Below are positions 11,321 through 24,880 of a stretch of 64,000 bases of DNA, piece after piece; position 1 is the first letter of the stretch, and each line of letters starts with the position of its first letter. This stretch comes from Sapria himalayana (taxonomy: Eukaryota > Streptophyta > Magnoliopsida > Malpighiales > Rafflesiaceae). The notes beneath the pieces were generated by a model. The model was not told where the DNA came from. It searched no databases and saw only the letters and a list, made by a program, of their open reading frames with translations. The DNA lies in NCBI GenBank assembly GCA_029783825.1, contig JAREIK010000748.1:547999-611998 (forward strand). The letters run 5' to 3'. The position numbers and the translations under genes are program-made.

Positions 11321-13390
11321 TCTCATTTAGACTTAAAGACATGATACCACATGTCTGACTCTAATTCTTTCCACATATCTATCAAAAAGTTTAGCTAGAA
11401 GTTTGTAAAAGGATCCACCGAGTTGTTCATCAATGTCACTTTTATCATTATCACATCTCCTATTTTTATAAAATGTCTTATTAGTTAATAATTATATTTG
11501 ATGTATTTTGTATTTTTGTGAGTTTTTGGTTCTTTCAAATTAGCTAGTACATCACTAATATAACAATAGAATAAAGTATGTAATTACATAGAAGGAATTA
11601 TCCCTAGATCCATCATAAAATCTTTGAATCATACAACATCATAAGTTGCCTCTGAAGCTTCCACATACTCAGCCTTCATGGTTAACTCAACGATATAAGT
11701 TTGTTTGATACTTCTCTAACTCATGGCTCTACTTCTCAAAGTAAATACATAACCCGTGGTGGAATTTCTTAAATCCTTATCTAATTGGAAATTCGAGGAT
11801 GTATTCTCAATTAGTACAAGATAGTTTGCTTGGCCTACTAATATATAATCTCTAGTCTTTTTAAAAAACTTAATTATGTGTTTAATGCTATCTAAATATT
11901 CTTTTCCTTGTTTATATTGATATCTATTGATTATGCCTACAAAAGAATAGTTATTAGGTCTAGTGTAAATCATTACATACATCATGCTTCCTACTATTGA
12001 TGCATAAGAAACTACCTTCATTTTCTCTATTTGCTATCCATTTTCGAATACTAATCCTATGGTAGAAAGATTCCATGTCTAAAAGGAAGAAAACCTTTCT
12101 TGGAATATTTCATGCTAAAACAAGTTAATATAAATCTATATAAATAGCTCGAGACAAGTACAATAATTTTTGTTTGCAATCTTGCAAAAGCCTAATCAAA
12201 TGAATGTGAGCAGCTTCTCTTAAGTCTATTATATCATATTGATTGGACAACTAGACCTTAACCAAAGGCAATAAACCTAGATAATTTCCAATGAGTAATA
12301 TATCATCAACGTATAATATCAATAATACTACAATGTTATTTTTTTCTCTTTATATATATATATAATACTTATCTTAACATTTATCAAAGCCATAAAACTT
12401 TATGACTTGATCAAAACATTCTTCAATATGCCAATTTAAAAATAGTCTTTACATATATTTATCAAAGCCATAAAACTCATAGTCATAAAGAGTTATAATG
12501 GATAAGTAAATCATGATTGACTTTAGCTTTTCTACAAACGTCTCCCCATAATTGATTTCTTCTTTTTGAGTAAAATCTTTTGCAATAGGCCTAGTCAAAT
12601 AAGTCTCAATATATATCATCTATTATTTTTTTTTCTTATAGTTCAACAAGTACTTAATGCATTTTATTCCTTCAGGTAGTTCCATAAGATCTGATATATG
12701 ATTGAAGTGCATTAATAGGATTTTTGATTCCATAGCCTTTTGCTAACATTTTAGATCTTTATCTTTAATCATTTCATCATATTTTTTAGTATATTTATCA
12801 ATCTTATCAGTGATTCTATCATGGGACTTTCCCAAGAGTGTATACTATATTGGTTGATGTATAACCCTCACATTATGATGAGACACTTATCTCGAGTATA
12901 TACTTTTAGTGACATGATGGATCGATGATGATCCATTATGATCACTACCATCTAGTTGAGTAACCAACATATCAATAATAGGTCCATGAGATTCAGTATA
13001 AAACCTATCGCAAATAGATCTCCCATTATGATGAGACAGTTAGGCATCTAAAATGTTGCATTGTAGTATTTCTTCTTGTATTACTAGTATTGAAGGAGCT
13101 TTGACTATTTTTTTTCCTCTTAATACTTCTAGAATAATTCTACTCATGAGATTGTATTTTATCATGTAGTCTTCTTTTAAGAATCAGACATTGGTGCTAA
13201 CAATGACCTTCTGATACTTTGAACTATAAAATAAATTACCTTTAGTTCCTCTAGGAAATCCCACAAAGAAATAAACTTATTTATTTTTTCTTTTGAGCAT
13301 ATGTGCTAGGTAATCTCACAAATGAATGTGTTTCAAATTAGACTTATATCCAATCATCAATTTAGTTGGTGTAGCAGAGATAGACTTAGA
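11321..13390 (-). pseudogene. Ty1/copia pol remnant (integrase end, reverse transcriptase, RNase H)
   Basis: Reading down from 13,390, the minus strand gives the end of integrase (KLMIGYKSNLKHIHL and an FFVGFPRGTKG block). A badly eroded reverse transcriptase follows (about 12,750-12,050). The RNase H region comes next (12,021-11,716 open: SYASIVGSMMYVMIYTRP and then FQLDKDLRNSTTGYVFTL). Its tail AEYVEASEA continues to about 11,400. The order matches copia elements (integrase before reverse transcriptase). Gag, protease and the 5' LTR are absent; the ATAAC array starts directly at the broken end. Many stops and frameshifts show great age. Confidence 0.85.
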
Positions 13391-13394
13391 TGGA

Positions 13395-16385
13395 ATTAAG
13401 TTTAATGTAACATAATGTAATGGTTAGGCAAGATAATGAAATATTATATAACATAGTTTAATATAATGTAACCTAACACAATGTAATGATTACCTAACAA
13501 CACATTATTTAAAGTAATATATTGTAACATTACGTAGTGTTTATGTAACATAACATAACATACGTAACATAACCAAATATAATGGTTACATAATATAGCA
13601 TATTGTAACATGATATTTATTTTATGTAATGTAACTTAATGTAACTCATCATAATAGTTACATAATATAACATAACATAATATAACATAATATAATATAA
13701 CATAATAATTATGTATAATAACATAACATAACAAAAGATTACATAACATTATAGTTACATAACATAACATAACATAATATAACAAAAGGTTACTTAACAT
13801 TATAGTCACATAACAAAACATAATGTAATATGCAATAATATAGCTTAAGTGTTACATAACATAATGTAATATACATATCCTACCATGAAATATTGTTACT
13901 GTTATGCAAAATAACATAACATAATGTAATATAATATAGTAATACATTATGTAAAATAACTTATCATAATATAACAACTACTTAACATAATGTAATAGTT
14001 AAGTGACATAATATAATAGGTATGAAACATAATATATCATAATGTAATAGTTACGTGACATAATATAATAGTTATGAAACATAATATATCATAATGTAAT
14101 ATAATATAACTTAATATAGCATAATATAACTTAATAATACTTAACGTATTGTAACATAAAGTAATTGTTAAGTAACATAATATGTAATGTGTAACATAAT
14201 AATTATGTAACATGACAAAACACAACATATTTAATATAACACAACATAGCATAGCATAATATAATATATCATAATGTAACATAACATAATGCACTACAAC
14301 ATCACATAACTTCACAATTATGTAATGTAATATAATACAATGTAACATAATATATGTAAAAGTAACATAATTAATGGTAACATAACATAAGGTAATGGTT
14401 ACATGATGGAACATAACACTATATAACATAATGATTTACTTATTATAATATAATATAATGTAATAGTTACGTAATGATACAAAATGGTTATGTAATGTAA
14501 TGTAATATAATATATTACTAGACAACATAACTTAAGGCAATCTAATGGTTTACAAAACATAATGTAATGTATGTTATGTTATGATTATGTAACTTAATTT
14601 ATGTTATGTAACTTAATGTAACATAATTGTTAAGTGATATAACATAAATTAATGGTTATATAACATAATATAATATTACATTATGTAATATAACATTACA
14701 TAGACAACATAATTGTTTCATAATACAACCTAACTTAATGTAACATAATATAAAGTAATGTAATGATAGAAACCATAACTTAATTAAATATTCAATATAA
14801 CAGAACTTAATGCGATATAATGACTTTACATAACATAATGTGATGTAATAGTTATGTAACATATTGTAATGTGACGTAATACAAAAAATAATAGCTAAAT
14901 AATATAACTGAACACAACATAGCTTAATAGCTAAGCTCCTTAAAATAACATAACATGTTATAACGTATCTTAATGGGTTATATCACATAATGTGACAAAA
15001 CATAACACTAAGTATTGGTTAAATATTATAACATAACATAATATAACAAAATGTAATATAATAGTTACTCAACATATGTAACATAAGTGTTATGTACCAC
15101 AATGTAATATAACATAACTTAATGGTAGTGTAATATAATGTAACATAATATAAAATAATAATTATGTATTGTAATGTAATATAACATAGTTGACTATAAC
15201 ATAATAATTCATTATGTAACATAATGTAATGCAATAGAACATAACATAACATAATAATTACATAACATAATATAATAGTTATGTCACATGACATAGTATA
15301 ACATAATGTCACATAATGCAATGCAATGTTACATTTTATAAAATAATATAATGATAATTTAACAATGTAAAATAAGTATTATGAAATATAGTGTAATGTA
15401 AACATAAGTTAACATAATGGTTATGTGACATAACATAATAGAACATGCATAACATAACATGATGCAACAAACTATAACATAATGTAACATAATAAAATAG
15501 AACGTAAGGTTAATTAATGGTTACATAACATAAATTAATGCAATTTAACATACAATAAAGTAAAAATAATGTACTTGATGTAACATAATGGTTATGAAAT
15601 AGAGTATAACATAATGAACACATTACATAATGGTTTACATAGCATGAAACGTAATGATTGCCTAACATAATGTAAAGTAACGAAATTCAACATAACATAA
15701 TATAAAGTAACATAGCATGATATAATAATTACGTAAGATACTGTAACATAATGGAATATATTGGTTATGTAACATAATATAACAAAGCATAATATATTGG
15801 TTATGTAATAACTATGTAATATATTGTAACATTATGAAATATACAATAACATAATATATTGGTTATGAAACCTAAAATAAAGTAACAAAGCATGATATAA
15901 TAATTATGTAACATAATGTCACACAATGAAATATAATGGTTATGTAACAAAATATAACATAACGTAATATAAAGTAATATAGCATGATATAAGATTTATG
16001 TAACATAATGACACACAATGAAATATAATGGTTATGTAACATTATTTAATATAACCTAATTTAAAGTAACATATCATGATATAATAATTATGTAACATAA
16101 TGTAACACAATGAAATATAATGGTTATGTAACATAATTTAATATAACATAATATAAAGTAACATAACATAACAAAACATAATGTTACATAATGGTTATAT
16201 AACATTATCATTGTGCAACATAATGTTACATAATGTAATAAGACCTAAGATAATATAATGCAATTAAATGTAATAGTTAAGTAACATAACATAACCTAAC
16301 ATAATAAAATAATTACATAATATAATATATTGTAATAATCATTATGTAATATAACATAACATAACATAATTAAATATAACATAAC
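13395..16385. repeat. Degenerate ATAAC-derived array, segment 1
   Basis: About 3.0 kb is built from words such as TAACATAATGTAA, GGTTATGTAACATAA and TAATATAACATAA, all variants of the pentamer ATAAC and its mutated forms. It contains a 92-bp local tandem repeat whose units start CATGATATAA near 15,891, 15,983 and 16,075. The small reading frames seen here (rich in Leu, Cys, Tyr, Ile) are by-products of the repeat. A gypsy element interrupts it at 16,391. Confidence 0.9.
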
Positions 16386-16390
16386 ATACA

Positions 16391-17138
16391 CATAACAATT
16401 TATTCCCCATAGAGTCCCATTCATTCCATAACATATTAAATTGTGCAATAAGATAAAATTTTTTAAAATGTAGCATGCATATTTTCTTTCTCTTTTATTT
16501 GCTCAGGAAATAAAAACACATAATATATTATTAAAGTCACACTCGGCTTCCTTCATACATAGATCTCGCATGTGTGACTATCATCTGTCCTAGACCTATA
16601 CATGAAAGGGGTCCCTCAATAGAGTAAGCAAATCTCGATAGAGATAAACTACTACAAGGCTACTCCCTACTCACATGCACATAAAACATCATTCGTATAT
16701 ATCAACACACATTCAAGTACAATATTTATATGAATATTATTATGGATGAAATATTTATATGTAAATATCTTTTGACTCTCTCACACATGCCGAAGCCAAG
16801 TGTGATATATTATATATAGATGTAGAGATATATATATATTAAAATATTCCGAAAAATATGGACCTCCACCAAAAAACAATATTGATATCCTCTGAACAAA
16901 ATATACTTTTTTGGACATTCTGAGAAATATAGACCTTCTCCAAAAAATTATATTAGACATTTTCTGATACAATAATTTTTTTCTTTGATATTTTTCAAAA
17001 CCACCACGTAACTCAGCCTGAACATTGTCCCAATTTGAGTTCACATATTAATATTAGCCATTCTCTTGAAATATATCAAGCAAATCAGTCTGGATGTTGT
17101 TCCAATTCAACTTCGCAAAATATAATTTATTATACCTT

Positions 17139-17175
<37 letters not shown>

Positions 17176-18024
17176 CATGTACCCAGTTATTTATATGGAA
17201 TGTTCCCATGCATATGAAATACAAATATAGCATTTATGATTAAACTATATTCTAGATACAATTATAACTATCCAAACTCAATTCATACTGTAATATATTT
17301 TACTAAATGAAACACAGAAATTTTTAACCAATTAACTATTCACAATAAAATTCTTAAATAGCTCGAATTGAAATATAAACCATGATTTTTTATGACTTTT
17401 AATTAGAAAGAAATTCTAATAGTAGAAAACCATTATCTCTCATACTATATCACGAAATAAATTTGATATCAAATTGAAGCTCTCGTTGCGTAGAGTAACT
17501 TTTGTACTTGGACTATTCTATTTCGACTCCAGAATAATTAGTTATGATAATAATAAAATATATGAATGTTTTAATTTTTGTTCTGCAGTGCATGTCTCTC
17601 TCTCCTCGAAGTGTTTTTTTTCTCATCATCTCATTTTCCCAATTCCCCTCAGTTTTTTTTCTATTATTTTATTTAAATAATATATAAAAACTTATTATAT
17701 TTTGTATTCTTTTTTTTACACATGGAACACGGATGGCACAGTCACGTGCTAACGCTGTGATGCGGTCTTTTTTTTATTTCCTAATTATTCTACTAATAAT
17801 TAATTAAATAAATAAATATTATATAAATTCTGACTTCCTCAAAATTTGATGCAATTTGTCACCGTAGCCATATTTTCTAAGTCAAATTCAATGACAAAAT
17901 CTATTTTATCATCAGGGTTCTAAAATTTTAAGCTTATTTTTCTTATTGTAAAATTACCATTTTGCCCATTTTTCTAGAAAATAATCATATTATTTATTTT
18001 TTATTTTTTTCTTTGGATTTCACA
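16391..18024 (-). repeat. 3' LTR of gypsy element 2
   Basis: The LTR ends TTTCACA at 18,024. Its other end has decayed: the family TGTGACAC start reads CATAACAA, with G-to-A and related changes. The boundary is set by alignment with the 30,016 LTR and by the flanking duplication. Landmarks TCCCATTCATTCC (near 16,415) and CACACATGCCGAAGCC (near 16,780) match the other LTRs. A TA microsatellite lies at 17,150-17,175. Confidence 0.82.
17741..17762. promoter_or_regulatory. ACGT dyad in LTR U3, partly decayed
   Basis: The left arm keeps TCACGTGCT with a perfect CACGTG. The right arm has changed to GCTGTGATG. It is about 262 bp from the U3 end at 18,024. Confidence 0.45.
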
Positions 18025-18040
18025 TTCTCTCCTCCTTAAA
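18025..18040 (-). promoter_or_regulatory. Polypurine tract of gypsy element 2
   Basis: Minus-strand AAGGAGGAGAGAATG abuts the 3' LTR. It is the best-preserved purine tract of the three elements. Confidence 0.78.
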
Positions 18041-18129
18041 GAATTTTGTCCCAAAATTCTAATAATACACCTTTACAATTATAAGAATACTATGAAGTTA
18101 AATAATTATTAAATTACTAAAATACATAC

Positions 18130-19646
18130 CTTCAATTTCAAATAAAAAAGGATAAGCAATACAATCATATCTTTACGTTCCTATGTTACTTCTTATATTC
18201 CTTGATGATGCCATATCAATTTTACTAGTCTCACAATCTTGTGTTACAAAACTTGGCCTAGACTATCAATGATATGTACTGGCATTTCTTTAAATGTTCC
18301 ATTTGCATCAATAACGAGTTCGCCCCAATCCATTACATGAGTTGGATCAGAAATATATTTCCTAAGCATAGAGATATAAAATATCTTGTAGACATCAAAT
18401 AAATGTGATGGTAATGCCAACCGATAAGCAACCAAACCCACTTTCTCAAGTATTTCTAAAAGGTCCAATATATCTTGGCGATAGCTTTCCATGCTTACCA
18501 AAACTAATTATTCTTCTTTTTGGTATTACTTTCAAGAAAATATGATCTCCTACCTCAAATTCTAGAGGTCATTATCATCTATCAGCATAAGTTTTTTGTC
18601 ACCTTTGAGCTATAAGAAGACGTTGCATATCAAATCTACTTTTTTTTGAGATATCTCTAATCACATTTGGACCCGTGATGGATATGTCTCCCACTTCAGC
18701 CCAACAAACTAGAAATCAAAATGGCCTTCTTTATAATGCATCATATGGTGCCATTTGGATACTTGCTTGCTAATTATTATTATAGGAAAACTAGACCAAA
18801 GGCAGATGTTCTTCATAGATACCCTTAAAATCTATACAACATATTCGCAGCATATCTTCCAAATCTTGTATGGTCCTTACCAACTCACAGCCTATTTGTG
18901 GATGAAAAGACATAAATCTAGGATCTATGTCCGATACAATAGATACTGGCACTCCATGTAATCAGAAAATTTCTCGTATGTATAACTTGCACAATTTCTC
19001 TTGTGCGAAGGTCATCCGCATTGCCAAAAAATATGCTAAATTTGTAAGCCAGTCCATAATCATCCACACAACATTAAGTTTTTGCAATTTGGTGGCAAGT
19101 GAATCACAATTTTCATCATGATATGCTCCCATTTCTACTCTGCTACCTCCAAATGTTGGAGTAATCCTGCTAGCTTATGATACTCAACCTTTATCGGTTG
19201 ACACATGAGGCATCGTCAAACAAAATTCTCAATGTATATCTTCATCACATTCTATTAAATACTGGTGATAAATATCATTATATATCTTTGTGCCACCCAT
19301 ATGTACTGTAAAATAAGAATAGTGGAATTCTCTAAGAATCTCATCTCTCAATTCTACTATATGAGGAATCACAATCCATCCCTGAAACCGAAGACTACCA
19401 TCCATATGAAAAGCCCAACCTTCATCGCTTGTACAGTCTCTACTCGGTTCTTTATGGTTAATATTTTTGCATCTTATTTCTGGATCTCAATCATCATATT
19501 TAATATGAAAGGTATGGCTACTAAACTTTCGATAACACCCTGACATTGATTGATATATTGTAAGCATAATCATTCTACAGTTTCAAGCATATCCCATTCC
19601 CACTAAGCTATTCTAGCTAGTGCATCTCATGAATTCCGACTAAGTG
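18130..19646 (-). pseudogene. Integrase and chromodomain of gypsy element 2, broken
   Basis: Reading down from 19,646, the frame starts in the linker after RNase H (DALSRK-like, where element 3 is inserted). It continues through the zinc-binding and catalytic core of integrase in several frames. The C-terminal part is open at 18,501-18,244: VAYRLALPSHLFDVYKIF, then SMLRKYISDPTHVMDW. A chromodomain-like segment with WHHQG lies at about 18,130-18,240 and has stops and a frameshift. Integrase would join element DNA to the chromosome and the chromodomain would bind chromatin. Not functional. Confidence 0.8.
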
Positions 19647-20350
19647 TTTGACACCTCATCCCCCAGGGGGTCCCATTCATTCCATCACACAATACAATGT
19701 GCAATAAAATAAAATTTTCTCAAATGTACAATACATTTTTTTCATTTTATTTTTCATTTGCTCATCAGAATTAAGAAAACACACAACTTATTATTTAAGC
19801 CACAACTGGCATCCCTTCACATGTGCGATTTCGTATGTGGATCTGTCATCTGTCCTGGACCTTTATTTGAAAAGAGATCCCAAAAATGGAGTGAGCAAAG
19901 CTCAGTAGAGGTAAACTTCTTTAGAGTTACTCTCTACCTAAGTGCATGTAAAACGTCATGAATATATATCCATACCCATTCAAGCACAATATTTATATGA
20001 ATGTAATTATGGATGAAATATTTATAAGCCCATATTACTGAGTCTCATCGACTCCCTCACACATGTCGAAGCCAAGTGTGACATATAATATAAATATTTA
20101 TTTATTTATTTTTTTGGAATTATTCCGAAAAATATGGACCTCCTCCGAAAAACATATTAGACATTTATCTGAATAAAATATGATTTTCTTGGATTTATTG
20201 CGAGAAATATGCACCGTGATAACTCTTTCTGGACGTTTTCTCAATCCGAGTTCGCAATCTATAATAACCATGTACAAAATAAAATTCTACGTAACTCAGT
20301 CTGGACGTTGTCCCAATTTGATTTCGCTAAATACCATCCATATACCTTTA

Positions 20351-20371
20351 TGTGTGTGTGTGTGTGTGTGT
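20351..20371. repeat. (TG)n microsatellite inside LTR
   Basis: Ten TG units stand at the second variable microsatellite site of the LTR family. The partner LTR has (TA)n at the same site (25,854-25,886). Confidence 0.95.
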
Positions 20372-20957
20372 CATGCACCCACCCATGTATATGGAATGTT
20401 TCCGTGCACATGAATTACAATTATGAAATTTTCAATTTAACCCATGTTTGAGACACAATTATAACAATCCAAATCCAATTCATCATGTACTAACTTTTAT
20501 CAAACGAAATACAGAAACATTTCACCAATTTCTCATTTCTAATAAAATTTTTAATAATTTGAATTGAAATATAAAACATAATCATTTTTGGTCATTAAAT
20601 AGAAAGAAATTCTAATAAGAGAAAACCACAATCTTTCGAAAAATTTCATAGAAACTTTATAAATTTGATATTAATGTGAAGATCTCGTCGTGTAGAGTAG
20701 CTTTAGTTCTTGGACTTTTTCATTCCAATTTCAAAATAATTCGTTACGATTAAAAGAAAATTTACAGATATTTTTCCTCTGTACTATATCTCTCTCCGGC
20801 ACCGAACAATTTTTTTTCAGCATTTTCCCCATTTTCTGGATTTCTGACATTTTGTTGTTTTTTTCAATAATTATTATCATTAATTAATAATTTTTTTTTA
20901 TTTTTTTTTCTTTTGGGTTGACACCTGGACAGCCAACGGACCACCCGCACGTGCACG

Positions 20958-20978
20958 GCCACGTCCGGATGATGTGAC
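20958..20978. promoter_or_regulatory. ACGT dyad in LTR U3
   Basis: GCCACGTCC on the left arm and GATGTGACG on the right arm. It lies about 276 bp from the U3 end at 21,254, as in the sister LTRs. Confidence 0.5.
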
Positions 20979-21254
20979 GTGATCTTTCGGTTATGCAAAT
21001 TTTTTTTATCTCTAAATATTCTAATCATTATTTAATTAAATAAAAAAATAATAAATTCTGATTTTTTCAGAATTTAACGAAATTTGACATCGTAGCTATA
21101 TTTTTCAAGACGAATTCAATAACGATATTCATTTTATCATTATGGCTTTAAAATTTTCAAGTTATTTTCTCTTATTGCAAAATTACCATTTTGCCCATTT
21201 TCCTAGAAATCAAATTTTGTTAGTTATTTATTTATTTTTTTTCGGGATTTCACA

Positions 21255-21268
21255 TTCTCACTTCCTAA
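21255..21268 (-). promoter_or_regulatory. Polypurine tract of gypsy element 3
   Basis: Minus-strand AGGAAGTGAGAATG abuts the 3' LTR, a slightly decayed form of the tract at 18,025. Confidence 0.7.
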
Positions 21269-21369
21269 AGAATTTCATCCCAAAATTCTCACAAATACAC
21301 ATTTTCACTTATAAACATATTATGAAGTTAAATAATTATTAAATTACTAAATTACATACCTTTATTTTT

Positions 21370-22930
21370 AAATAAAAAAGGATAAGCAACATGCATCATA
21401 TCTTCACGTTCCAATATTGCTTCTTCTATTCCTTGATGCTACGATATTACTTTTACTAGTCTCATAGTTTTGTATCGCAAAACTTGATCTCGACTATCAA
21501 TGATACATATTGCATTTCTTTAATTGTTTCATCTACGTCAATAGCTAGTTCGTCCCAATCCATTACATGAGTTGGATCATGAATATATTTTCTAAGCATA
21601 GAGACATGAAATATCTCGTGGACACTAGATAAATGTTGTGGTAATGCCAATCGATAAGCAACCAAACACATCTTCTTGATTATTTTGAAAGGCCCAATAT
21701 ATCTTGGTGATAACTTTCCATGCTTCCCAATACTCCCCCTTTTGGCATCACTTTCAAGAAAACATATTCTCTCGCTTCAAATTCTAGGGGTCGTCTTTAT
21801 TTATCAGCATAACTTTTCTGTCAACTTTGTGCTGTAAGAAGACATTGTCGTATCAAATCTAATTTCTCTGAGGTATCTCTAATCACATCTGGACCCGTGA
21901 TGGATCGGTCTCCCACCTCAGCCCAACAAATTAGAGATCAACATGGTCTTTCATACAATGCTTCATATGGTACCATTTGGATACTTGCCTGATAACTATT
22001 ATTATAAGCAAACTCGACCAAAGGAAAATATTCTTCCCAGCTACCCTTGAAATATAGACAACATGCTCATAAAATATCTTCCAAAACTTATATGGTTCTT
22101 TCTGACTAACCATCTATTCGTGGATGGAAAGTAGTACTCATTATCAACTATATTCCCATTGCTTTCTGAAAACTCTTCCAAAAATGAGCCATAAATTAGG
22201 GATCTCTGTCCGATACAGTAGATACTAGCACTCCATGTAATCAGACAATTTCTCGTATGTACAACCTGCACAATTCCTCACATATGAAGGTCATTTACAT
22301 TACTAGAAAATGTGCAGACTTTATAAACCAGTCCACAATTACCCACAAAGCATCATGTTTTCGTGATGTCCTTGGCAAATGAGTTACAAAATCCATCGTG
22401 ATATGTTCCCATTTCCACTCTACTACCTCCAAAGACCGGAGTAATTCTGCTGGCCTCTGATGCTCAGCCTTTATCTGCTGACAAGTGAGGCATCGTCAAA
22501 CAAAATCCCCAATATGTCTCTTCATCTCATTCCAGTAATACTGGCGACGAAGATCATTATACATCTTTGTGCCACATGGATGTACTATAAAATGATAACA
22601 TTGAAATTCTCTAAAAATCTCCTCTCTCAATTCTACTATGTGGGGAACCACAATTCATCCCCTAAACCAAAGACCACCATCCATATGAATAGTCTAACCT
22701 TCATCGCACATACCAGTCTCTACTCGGTTCTTTATAGATAATATTTCTGCATCTTGTTTCTACTTCTCAATCACCTTATTTAATAGAGAATGTATAGCTA
22801 CTAAACTCCCGATAACACCCTAACTTTGACTGCTATATTGTAAGCTGATTCGTCCCATAGTTTCGAGCATATCCCATTCCTGCTAAGCCATACTAGCTAG
22901 TGTACCTCATGACTTTCGGCTAAGTGCATC
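21370..22930 (-). pseudogene. Integrase plus chromodomain of gypsy element 3
   Basis: Reading down from 22,930, the segment begins after the [17 protein letters not shown] end of RNase H. The zinc-binding region includes YYWNEMKRHIGDFV, then a stop and RCLTCQQIKAEHQRPA (about 22,540-22,440). The catalytic core has KWEHITMDFVTHLP (first Asp), VSDRDP (second Asp) and a GRYFMSML/SERTI-type region near the Glu. The C-terminal part is open at 21,671-21,462 with LSSVHEIFHVSMLRKYIHD. A chromodomain with SWHQGIEEAILERED and YPFLF ends near 21,370, which marks the element as a chromovirus. At least eight stops or frameshifts; dead. Confidence 0.85.
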
Positions 22931-23615
22931 AACCACCACATTTGCCTTACCTGGATGGTAATACAAAGTAAAATCATAATCTTTTAGATACTCCATCCAT
23001 CGACACTGTCTCATGTTAAGGTCTCATTGTGTAATGTTATATTTCAGACTTTTATGGTCTGAATATATTTCAAATTGCTCCCCATACAAATAGTAGCGTC
23101 ATATTTTTAAAGCAAAGTCTATAGTAGCCAATTCTATACCAAGTGTGGGGTAGTTTCTCTCATGATTGTTTAACTGTCTTGAACCATAAACTACCACTCT
23201 CCCAGATTGCATCAGAACACATCCCAATCCATCTTTTGAGGCATCATAATACACTATATATATCTGCCCCCTATCTGGAATTATCAGAATAGGCACTAAA
23301 GTAAGTCTCCTTTTAAATTCCTGGAATGCCTTTTCACATGAATCAGTCCACTCATATTTGACTTCCTTCCTGGTCAATCTAGTCATTGGAACATCTAACC
23401 GAGAAAAATTCTCAATAAATCTTCTGTAATACCCAGCCAATCACAAAAAACTATGTATTTCAAAAACTAACTTTGGCCTCTCCCAACTCATGACTGCCCT
23501 AACTTTTTTAGGGTCCACTAAGACACATGTAGCTAATATAACATGTCCTAAAAATTTTATTTATGTCAACCAAATGTCACATTTACCAAACTTGGCATAC
23601 AACTTATATCCTCTT
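22931..23615 (-). pseudogene. RNase H domain of gypsy element 3
   Basis: An open stretch at 23,440-23,099 begins MAGYYRRFIENFSRLDVPM, the link from reverse transcriptase. It contains the RNase H start (YYDASKDGLGCVLMQ, first catalytic Asp) and the ELATIDFALK segment with the conserved Glu. It continues broken to [16 protein letters not shown] near 22,925. RNase H removes the RNA template during reverse transcription. The catalytic Asp and Glu seen are intact but the frame is not. Confidence 0.85.
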
Positions 23616-24110
23616 AAAGTTTGGAGAACAATATTAAATGATCATCATGCTCTCTTTCGGACTGAGAATAAATCAAAATATCATCCACAAAAATCACAAC
23701 AAAATAATCTAAATATGGTTGAAATATTCTATGCATAAGATCCATAAATGCTGTTGGCACGTTCGTTAATCTGAAAGGCATTACTGTAAACTCAAAAGGC
23801 TCATACCATGTTCTAAATGCTAACTTAGGGATGTCAGCCTCTCTAACTTGCAACTGGTGATATCTAGTATGAAGATCTATTTTGGAAAAGACTCGTGCCC
23901 CTTTTAACTGGTCAAATAAATCATCATTTCTTGGCAATGGATATCGATTATTTATTGTAACCCTATTCAACTATTGATAATCAATGCACAGTCGAAGGGG
24001 TTTATCCTTCTTCTTTGCAAATAAAACCAGAGCACCCCAAGGTGAAGTGCTAGGTCTAATAAAATATTTGTCCAACAAATATTGTATCTAGACCTTGAGT
24101 TATTATAATT
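23616..24110 (-). pseudogene. Reverse transcriptase of gypsy element 3
   Basis: The palm region is open at 23,970-23,614. It has [30 protein letters not shown] (family KIDLRxGYHQ), the [11 protein letters not shown] block and the catalytic FVDDILIYS. Both active-site Asp residues of the YVDD-type motif and the earlier Asp of KIDL are present. The N-terminal part (WGALVLF-like, about 24,050-23,990) is in another frame after a stop near 24,100. This is the enzyme that copies element RNA into DNA; it is the best-preserved domain in the window but is separated from its neighbours by frame breaks. Confidence 0.88.
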
Positions 24111-24624
24111 CAATCGGTGCCATCATATGTGGAGTCATAGAAATGGGTGATGTACCAGGATGTAGCTCAATACAAAAATCCACATTCTTGTGCGGGAGTA
24201 ATCCTAGTAATTCATCAGGAAAAATATCTTCATATTCACAAACTATCCGAGGAAGATTCACATTCAATGTTCCTTCTTCTAGGGTGAGACATGCTAGCCA
24301 GCCCATACGTTGTCCATGCCATTTAGAATCATACATAGTATGGGGTAAAGCATCGAGCTTATTCCCCTGAAATACAACACATATATCATCTGGTGCGTGG
24401 ATAATAATTCTTCTATTATCACAATCAATAATGACTTGATCTGCTGTTAACCAGTCTATGCCAAGAATTATATCAAAATCCAACATGTCCATGACTCTAA
24501 GATCTGCCATAAATATAATTTCTGAGATTTCTAACTCACAATTTTGACATATCTGACCAATATTCACCTTAGTCCCCAAAGAAGAAGTCACATGCAATGT
24601 CCCATTCAAGTTTTTTTTTCTCAA
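24103..24624 (-). pseudogene. Retropepsin-like protease (C-terminal part) and RT leader of gypsy element 3
   Basis: An open frame of 173 codons starts within the protease domain. It has the FDIILGIDWLTADQVIIDC block and then the CEYEDIFPDELLGLLP and ELHPGTSPISM segments that lead into reverse transcriptase. The N-terminal catalytic loop (DSGA-type) is missing because the gag deletion at about 24,620 removed it. Compare 6483-5980 and 28,695-28,175, where that loop survives. Confidence 0.82.
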
Positions 24625-24880
24625 CTTGTCATAACCAATGATCTACTACCATTGTATCCTCTCCTCCCATAAATGTTGGAGGATGATGTGCCTTGAACTT
24701 TTGGAGGTTACTTGATCATTCTTGACCTCCAGTTGTACTAGTTTGTGCAACTCTTGCAATAGTGACAACCACAGCCTCTATTAGAGCTCGCTGATCAAAG
24801 AAGGCTGGGGATTGATCCTCATTTCGTGGATTTCCCCGGTGTCCTCATTCTCTACTTGCTATTTTTCATAAGTTTAATAA
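24625..24880 (-). pseudogene. Gag N-terminal remnant of gypsy element 3
   Basis: Minus-strand homology to 7646-7400 includes the region that encodes DQ.A..EAV and the QNFKAHHPPTFMGGEDTMV-type segment. The original start codon position (near 24,861) has lost its ATG. The sequence then jumps to protease near 24,620, so about 1 kb of gag with the core and zinc knuckle is deleted. Non-coding today. Confidence 0.7.

Larger units (their letters stand above)
19647..21254 (-). repeat. 3' LTR of gypsy element 3
   Basis: It starts TTTGACACC (one change from the family TGTGACAC) and ends GGGATTTCACA, 1608 bp. A (TG)n tract lies at 20,351-20,371, where other family LTRs have TA repeats. Confidence 0.88.

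Noticed and set aside
13636..15321. Leu/Cys/Tyr/Ile-rich minus-strand frames resembling small membrane proteins
   Set aside because: The same repeat by-product in the degenerate array; similar frames recur wherever the array occurs.
22041..22271. Short minus-strand frame as a separate small protein
   Set aside because: It lies in a different frame from the integrase homology that covers the same bases, so it is a shadow.
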